Source of the DNA: Terrimesophilobacter bigeumensis
GTDB lineage: Bacteria; Actinomycetota; Actinomycetes; Actinomycetales; Microbacteriaceae
Direction of reading: 5' to 3'
NCBI RefSeq assembly: GCF_039537265.1
Contig: NZ_BAABAE010000002.1
Location: forward strand, 248,001 to 312,000
Length of the DNA: 64,000 bases
Position 1 is the first letter of the stretch. Each line of letters begins with the position of its first letter. Of the stretch, positions 59,042 to 64,000 are shown piece by piece. The position numbers were made by a program, and so were the translations under genes. The notes beneath the pieces are model-generated. The model was not told where the DNA came from, did not search any database, and saw nothing but the letters and a program-made list of their open reading frames with translations.

Positions 59042-60109
59042 ATGGAGTTCACGGACGACGAAGTCCTGGTGAAACGCGCGGGGCGGCTCGGCCACCTCAT
59101 CCTCAACCGCCCGAAAGCGATGAACGCCCTCACCCGACCCATGGTCAGGACGATGGCAGCTGCCCTCGACGCCTGGGAGACGGATGACGGGGTCGACACC
59201 GTGCTGCTGACCGGCGCCGGCGAGCGGGGCCTCTGCGCGGGCGGCGACATCGTCGGCATGTACCACGACGCGATCGCCGGCGGCGAGGCGAGCCGGCTGT
59301 TCTGGCACGACGAATACCACCTGAACGCCCGCATCGGCGGTTACCCCAAGTCCTACGTCGTGTTCATGGACGGTGTCGTGCTGGGCGGTGGCATCGGCGT
59401 CTCCGCACACGGCAGTGCCCGCATCGCGACCGAACGCACCCGGTTCGGGATGCCGGAGGTCGGCATCGGCTTCGCTCCAGATGTCGGCGGCCCGTTCCTG
59501 CTCTCCCGCGCTCCCGGCGAGCTCGGCACCCACCTCGCGATGACCGGCGGTATGGGCACCGGTGCCGACGCGATCGCGCTCGGCTTCGCCGACCACTACG
59601 TGCACAGCGACTGGCTGCCCGCCCTCGCCACCGCGCTCGAGACGACGCCGGCCGCCGAGGCGATCGCGGCGGTCACGATGGCGGCCCCGGATTCCGCGCT
59701 GCTCGCTCAACGCGACTGGATCGACCACTGCTACGCGGGCGACGATGCCGCGACCATCGTCGGGAGGCTGCAGGACTCGGCCGTGCCGGAGGCGCGCGAG
59801 GCGGCATCCGTGATCCTCACCAAGTCGCCCACCGGAGTGAGTGTCGCGCTCGAAGCGGTACGGCGGGCGAAGAGGCTCGCCACGCTCGAGGAGGCGCTCG
59901 ACCAGGACTTCCGGGTGTCGAACCGGTTCATCGAGAACCCGGAGATGATCGAGGGCATCCGTGCGCAGGTGATCGACAAGGACCGGCGGCCGCGGTGGGA
60001 GCCCGCGACGATCGGCGGGGTGGCCCGCGGCACGGTCGAGGCGTATTTCGCGAGCCTCGGAGACCAGGAACTCGGGCTCTCGGCCCGGACGAAGAGGAGT
60101 ACATCATGA
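59042..60109 (+). CDS. 3-hydroxyisobutyryl-CoA hydrolase
   Basis: A 355-residue crotonase of the 3-hydroxyisobutyryl-CoA hydrolase type (ECH_2): LILNRPKAMNALTRPMVRTM, RGLCAGGDIVGMY, VFMDGVVLGGGIGVSAHGSARIATERTRFGMPEVGIGFAPDVGG, and a C-terminal extension beyond ordinary crotonases. It releases free 3-hydroxyisobutyrate, the step before mmsB. The stop overlaps the mmsB start (ATGA). Confidence 0.9.
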   Translation: MEFTDDEVLVKRAGRLGHLILNRPKAMNALTRPMVRTMAAALDAWETDDGVDTVLLTGAGERGLCAGGDIVGMYHDAIAGGEASRLFWHDEYHLNARIGGYPKSYVVFMDGVVLGGGIGVSAHGSARIATERTRFGMPEVGIGFAPDVGGPFLLSRAPGELGTHLAMTGGMGTGADAIALGFADHYVHSDWLPALATALETTPAAEAIAAVTMAAPDSALLAQRDWIDHCYAGDDAATIVGRLQDSAVPEAREAASVILTKSPTGVSVALEAVRRAKRLATLEEALDQDFRVSNRFIENPEMIEGIRAQVIDKDRRPRWEPATIGGVARGTVEAYFASLGDQELGLSARTKRSTS

Positions 60110-61017
60110 CGAACATCGCCTTCATCGGCCTCGGCCACATGGGCGGCCCGATGGCTGCCAACCTCGTGAAGGCCGGCCATACCGTGACCGGCTTCGACGT
60201 GGCACCTCCCGCGCTCGAAGCGGCGCGAACGAACGGTGTCGTTGTCGCCGCAACCGGGCCGGATGCCGCGGCTGGCGCCGACGTCGTCATCACGATGCTC
60301 CTGAGCGGCCAGCAGGTGCTCGACGTCTACCGCGGAGGGCTGCTCGCCGCTGCGAAGCCGGGGACCCTCTTCATCGACTCCTCCACGATCGACGTCGACA
60401 GCGCCCGCGCGGCACGCGAGCTTGCGATCTCCGCAGGTCATCGCGGCATGGATGCCCCGGTCTCCGGCGGCGTCGTGGGAGCGGAGGCCGGCACCCTCAC
60501 CTTCATGGTGGGGGCGGACGAGGCCGACTTCGCCGCGGCAGAACCACTCCTGTCCATCATGGGCGGCAGGGTCGTTCACTGCGGCGGCTCCGGTGCCGGG
60601 CAAGCGGCCAAGATCTGCAACAACATGATCCTCGGCATCTCGATGATCGCCGTCTCCGAGGCCTTCGTGCTCGGCGAGAAACTGGGTCTCAGCAACCAGG
60701 CGCTCTTCGACGTCTCGTCCACGGCATCCGGACAGTGCTGGGCGCTCACGACCAACTGCCCTGTTCCCGGCCCGGTGCCGGCGAGCCCGGCCAATCGCGA
60801 GTACCAGCCCGGCTTCGCCGGGGCGCTCATGGCCAAGGACCTCGGGCTCGCGCTCGCCGCCCTCGAATCGACGGGCACGGATGGCCGGCTCGGCACGATG
60901 GCCGCCGACATCTACCGGCACTTCGCCGACGAGGGCGGCGCCGGGCTCGACTTCTCCGGCATCATCAACGCGATCCGCGAGCGCTCGGCCGATAACAGCC
61001 AGGGGGCCGCATCATGA
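60106..61017 (+). CDS. mmsB: 3-hydroxyisobutyrate dehydrogenase
   Basis: A 303-residue enzyme oxidising 3-hydroxyisobutyrate to methylmalonate semialdehyde. Features: the NAD motif FIGLGHMGGPMAANLVKAGH, the substrate loop DAPVSGGVVGAEAGTL, and the catalytic Lys in GAGQAAKICNNMIL. Length and motifs match MmsB. It overlaps genes on both sides by 4 bp. Confidence 0.92.
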   Translation: MTNIAFIGLGHMGGPMAANLVKAGHTVTGFDVAPPALEAARTNGVVVAATGPDAAAGADVVITMLLSGQQVLDVYRGGLLAAAKPGTLFIDSSTIDVDSARAARELAISAGHRGMDAPVSGGVVGAEAGTLTFMVGADEADFAAAEPLLSIMGGRVVHCGGSGAGQAAKICNNMILGISMIAVSEAFVLGEKLGLSNQALFDVSSTASGQCWALTTNCPVPGPVPASPANREYQPGFAGALMAKDLGLALAALESTGTDGRLGTMAADIYRHFADEGGAGLDFSGIINAIRERSADNSQGAAS

Positions 61018-61790
61018 CCGACGTGAAGACGATCACCGTCGAGCGGCGAGGCCGCGTCGGGCTCGTGACGCTGAACCGTCCCGAAGCGCTCAACGCCCTC
61101 AACCTCGAACTCATGACGGACCTCGTGGCCGCCGCATCCGAGTTGGATGCCGACCCCGGCATCGGCGCGATCGTCGTCGCCGGATCGACGAAGGCCTTCG
61201 CGGCCGGCGCCGACATCAAGGAGATGGTCTCGAAGGACTACCAGGAGATGTACGCCGCCGACTGGTTCGCGGGCTGGAGCCGGTTCACCGCGGTGCGCAC
61301 ACCCGTGATCGCCGCCGTCTCCGGCTACGCGCTCGGCGGCGGCTGCGAACTCGTCATGATGTGCGACATCGTGATCGCCGGCGAGAACGCGAAATTCGGG
61401 CAGCCCGAGATCAAGCTCGGCGTCATCCCGGGCATGGGCGGCTCGCAGCGTCTGACCCGCGCGATCGGCAAGGCGAAGGCGATGGAGCTCATCCTCACCG
61501 GACGCACGATGGATGCCGCAGAGGCCGAGCGCGCCGGGCTCGTCTCGCGGGTCGTGCCGACCGGGTCCGTGCTCGATGAAGCCATGTCCACCGCGGCTAC
61601 GATTGGATCAATGTCCCTTCCCATCGCGATGATGGCCAAAGAAGTGGTCAACGCGGCGTACGAGACGATGCTGGAGAACGGCATCCGGTTCGAGCGCCGG
61701 GTCTTCCACTCCACCTTTGCGACGGAAGACCAGAAAGAGGGGATGAGCGCCTTCATCGAGAAGCGCGATCCCGAATTCAAGAATCGATAG
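61014..61790 (+). CDS. Enoyl-CoA hydratase
   Basis: A 258-residue canonical crotonase. Oxyanion segments are FAAGADIKEM and YALGGGCELVMMCD; both catalytic Glu are present (GGCELVM and FGQPEIKLG), followed by PGMGGSQRL. It should hydrate methacrylyl-CoA to 3-hydroxyisobutyryl-CoA, the step between the dehydrogenase and hydrolase of this operon. Overlaps mmsB by 4 bp. Confidence 0.92.
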   Translation: MTDVKTITVERRGRVGLVTLNRPEALNALNLELMTDLVAAASELDADPGIGAIVVAGSTKAFAAGADIKEMVSKDYQEMYAADWFAGWSRFTAVRTPVIAAVSGYALGGGCELVMMCDIVIAGENAKFGQPEIKLGVIPGMGGSQRLTRAIGKAKAMELILTGRTMDAAEAERAGLVSRVVPTGSVLDEAMSTAATIGSMSLPIAMMAKEVVNAAYETMLENGIRFERRVFHSTFATEDQKEGMSAFIEKRDPEFKNR

Positions 61791-61797
61791 GAAGACC

Positions 61798-63306
61798 ATG
61801 GCCAAGGAAGTGGCGCAGAGCGGCGCCGTCGACACGCATAAGACGTTCACCGGACCCGACCAGCCGATGTGGATCGGTGGGGAACAGGTCGAGTCGACGA
61901 CGGGGCAATGGCGCGACGTACTGAACCCTGCGCAGCGCGGGCAGGTCATCACGCGCGTGCCGGCCGCCGGCACCGAGGATGTCGACCGCGCGGTCGCGGC
62001 CGCGAAGGCCGCCTTCCCGGCCTGGAAGGCCACCCACTTCACCGAGCGGTCCCGTGCGCTCGCACTCATCGCCGATGAGCTCGAGGCACGTGCGGACGAC
62101 TTCGCCCGCCTCACCGCCCTCGACACCGGCAACGCCCTGCGCACCCAGGCGCGACCAGAGGTCACGACCCTCGTCGCCCTGTTCCGCTACTTCGCGGGCG
62201 TCGCCGGCGAGGTCAAGGGCGTCACGCTCCCGGCCGGTGACAACCAGCTTCAGTACACCCGCCGCGAGCCGCTGGGTGTCGTCGCGTGCATACTGCCGTG
62301 GAACTCTCCGCTCATGATCGCCGGTTTCAAGGTGCCTGCCGCGCTCGCCGCGGGCAACACCGTCGTGCTCAAGGCCGCGGATGACGCACCCCTGACGATC
62401 CTGCTGCTCGCCGCCGTCTGCAACCAGTTCCTGCCGAAGGGCGTGCTCAACGCGCTCACCGGCCGCGGAAGCCTCATCGGCTCGGCCCTCGCCGATCACC
62501 CGGATGTCGATAAGGTCTCCTTCACCGGATCCACCGAGGTCGGCCGCACCGTCGCGAAGCAGGCGGGGGAGCGCCTCGCCCACATGTCCCTCGAGCTCGG
62601 CGGCAAGAACCCCTCGATCGTGTTCCCGGATGGCGTGGACGACCAGATCGTCGACGGCCTGCTCTTCGCGAGCCGCTTTACCCGCCAGGGGCAGAGCTGC
62701 ACCGCAGGCTCCCGCCTGTTCCTGCACGAGGACATCTACGACGAGGTGCTCGGCAAGCTCGTCGACCGCCTCGGGAGCCTCGTCGTCGGCAACCCGCTGG
62801 ATGAGGCATCCGACATGGGCGCCGTCATCAACCAGAAGCAGTTCGACGCGATCGACGAGTACCTCGTGGAGGGCCGCGAGTCCGGCGACATGACGGTCGC
62901 ACTCGGCGGCACCGCACCATCCGTCGGCCCGCTCACCGAGGGCTACTACCACCTGCCGACGGTCTTCGCGGGCGGCCGCAACGAGTTCCGGCTCGCGCGC
63001 GAGGAGATCTTCGGACCCGTCCTCGTGGCGATCCCGTGGAAGACTCTCGACGACGTCGTGCGCATGGCCAACGACTCGCACTACGGTCTCGCCGCCTTCG
63101 TCTGGAGCCACGACCTCGACAACGCGCTGAACACGGCGCACCGTCTCGAGGCCGGCTGGGTGCAGGTCAACCAGGGCGGCGGCCAGGTCGTCGGCCAGTC
63201 CTATGGCGGGTACAAGCAGTCCGGCATCGGGCGTGAGGTCTCGCTCGAAGGCATGCTCGAGGGCTTCACGCAGATCAAGCAGGTCAACGTCAAGCTGCGG
63301 GCCTGA
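61798..63306 (+). CDS. Aldehyde dehydrogenase (betaine-aldehyde-like, hydrolytic type)
   Basis: A 502-residue NAD(P) aldehyde dehydrogenase. The catalytic Cys is in QGQSCTAGSR, the general-base Glu in SLELGGKNPSIVF, and PWNSPLMIAGFKVPAALAAGNTVVLKAADDAPL binds the cofactor. MmsA, the CoA-dependent methylmalonate semialdehyde dehydrogenase usual in this pathway, lacks that Glu-Leu-Gly-Gly-Lys arrangement; so this one probably makes a free acid. It lies 7 bp after the hydratase gene. Confidence 0.88.
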   Translation: MAKEVAQSGAVDTHKTFTGPDQPMWIGGEQVESTTGQWRDVLNPAQRGQVITRVPAAGTEDVDRAVAAAKAAFPAWKATHFTERSRALALIADELEARADDFARLTALDTGNALRTQARPEVTTLVALFRYFAGVAGEVKGVTLPAGDNQLQYTRREPLGVVACILPWNSPLMIAGFKVPAALAAGNTVVLKAADDAPLTILLLAAVCNQFLPKGVLNALTGRGSLIGSALADHPDVDKVSFTGSTEVGRTVAKQAGERLAHMSLELGGKNPSIVFPDGVDDQIVDGLLFASRFTRQGQSCTAGSRLFLHEDIYDEVLGKLVDRLGSLVVGNPLDEASDMGAVINQKQFDAIDEYLVEGRESGDMTVALGGTAPSVGPLTEGYYHLPTVFAGGRNEFRLAREEIFGPVLVAIPWKTLDDVVRMANDSHYGLAAFVWSHDLDNALNTAHRLEAGWVQVNQGGGQVVGQSYGGYKQSGIGREVSLEGMLEGFTQIKQVNVKLRA

Positions 63307-63308
63307 AC

Positions 63309-64000
63309 ATGGGCGCTGTGCCTGCATCCGCGCTGCCGTCGGCGTCCGCTCCGGGGCTTCCGCTGGTGGGGATCACGGTTCTCGACCTCACGCGGGCGCT
63401 CGCCGGACCGTACGCCACCGCGCTGCTCGCCGACCTCGGCGCGACCATCACCAAGGTCGAGTCGATCAAGGGCGGCGACTCGACGCGCGGCTGGCCGCCG
63501 TTCGAGGGCGACCATTCCCTCTACTACGACTCCACAAATCGCGGGAAGTCCTCGATCGCGATCGACTTCTACAGTGCGGAAGGCCAGGCGCTGCTGAAGC
63601 GCATGGCCCTCGACGCGGATGTCGTGATCGAGAACTTCCGCCCGGGCGTCATGGCCGACCTCGGTCTCGACCCGGCTGCTCTGCTCGCGGAGAAGCCCGG
63701 CCTCGTCGTCGCCTCGGTGAGCGGGTTCGGGTCCACCGGACCGCTCAGCCAGACGGCCGGCCTCGACCAGGTGGCCCAGGGGATGTCCGGTCTCATGTCG
63801 GTGACGGGGGCGGATGCCGACAACCTCTACCGCGTCGGCGTCCCGGTCATCGACATCATCTCCGGCATCTTCACGGCGGTCGGAATCCTCGCCTCCCTCG
63901 TCGACCGCGAGCGCACCGGCACCGGCCACACCGTATCCACCTCGCTGCTCGAGGCGGCGCTCGCGATCTCGGTGTTCCAGGGCCAGCGGTACCTCAGCAC
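63309..64000 (+). CDS. Class III CoA-transferase (CaiB/BaiF), 5' part
   Basis: The first 230 residues of a CaiB/BaiF-family CoA-transferase, running off the window: LVGITVLDLTRALAGPYATALLADLGATITKVES, VIENFRPGVMADLGLDPAALLAEKPGLVVASVSGFG, and the catalytic-Asp region HTVSTSLLEAALAIS. At the expected catalytic Asp position it reads Ser (TVSTSLLEA against a usual VDxSLLDA), which deserves a check once the full gene is seen. It is translated with the upstream aldehyde dehydrogenase (2-bp gap), so it may activate the acid which that enzyme makes. Confidence 0.85.
   Translation, partial: MGAVPASALPSASAPGLPLVGITVLDLTRALAGPYATALLADLGATITKVESIKGGDSTRGWPPFEGDHSLYYDSTNRGKSSIAIDFYSAEGQALLKRMALDADVVIENFRPGVMADLGLDPAALLAEKPGLVVASVSGFGSTGPLSQTAGLDQVAQGMSGLMSVTGADADNLYRVGVPVIDIISGIFTAVGILASLVDRERTGTGHTVSTSLLEAALAISVFQGQRYLS

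Noticed and set aside
61777..63327. A 516-codon minus-strand frame
   Set aside because: Exactly mirrors the aldehyde dehydrogenase gene, which has all catalytic motifs; the antisense product is unrecognisable.

Overview
The window comes from a high-GC Gram-positive bacterium, most likely a member of the Microbacteriaceae (Actinobacteria). Signs are the GC-rich coding sequence with many GTG/TTG starts and ATGA overlaps, an actinobacterial XPB helicase with its helicase-associated neighbour, a DUF3027/DUF2530 pair, a DtxR/IdeR regulator with a good iron box, a WXG100 protein and a CUT1 sugar transporter without its own ATPase. Family assignments were made by reading the proteins; no database search was run.

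Layout. 0-15 kb is mostly core: a MazF-like toxin-antitoxin pair, a lone WXG100 protein, a two-component system, a pterin/folate-like operon (folE, FAD oxidoreductase, FolP2-like, RibD-like) divergent from a Cys-rich HTH regulator, the XPB pair, a cold-shock protein, DUF3027 overlapping antisense DUF2530, serC, and a DtxR-family repressor with its operator. 15.0-16.0 kb holds REP-like repeats, a 32-codon ORF that abuts a strong intrinsic terminator (a possible attenuator) and an HNH nuclease gene. 16.06-26.77 kb is a catabolic locus under one clear promoter: crotonase, sugar ABC transporter, class III CoA-transferase, GH88-type unsaturated uronyl hydrolase, KDPG/KDPGal aldolase, DgoK-type kinase, a second crotonase and a DapA-like aldolase. 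It is followed by a convergent IclR regulator. Matching operator-like sites lie at both ends.

26.8 to about 47.7 kb is an integrated mobile element, visibly poorer in GC than its flanks. Its large serine recombinase gene ends antisense inside a tRNA-Arg(CCU) gene. Next come a Replic_Relax protein with a perfect inverted repeat just upstream (candidate oriT), a conjugative-type ATPase, small accessory proteins and an MT-A70 methylase. The cargo includes an NBR1-Ig-like protein, a tightly packed four-gene cluster of unknown purpose (WbqC-like, alpha/beta hydrolase, membrane protein, minimal nucleotide-sugar dehydrogenase), a zinc-ribbon protein with an RX4H motif, a PaeR7I-like restriction-modification pair and a complete qatABCD anti-phage operon.

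47.8-55.1 kb is host-like again: an oxygenase that has lost an expected iron ligand, a PNPOx-like protein, an ArsR/VOC pair with a textbook promoter-operator, and assorted single genes. 55.1-64 kb carries electron-transfer flavoprotein genes with a cytochrome b-like membrane protein, divergent across a shared palindrome from a valine/isobutyryl-CoA catabolic operon that runs off the window inside a CoA-transferase gene.

The strongest candidates for undescribed biology are the mixed uronate/CoA operon, the leader-ORF/terminator ahead of the HNH gene, the four-gene cargo cluster on the element, and the ALDH plus CoA-transferase ending of the valine operon.
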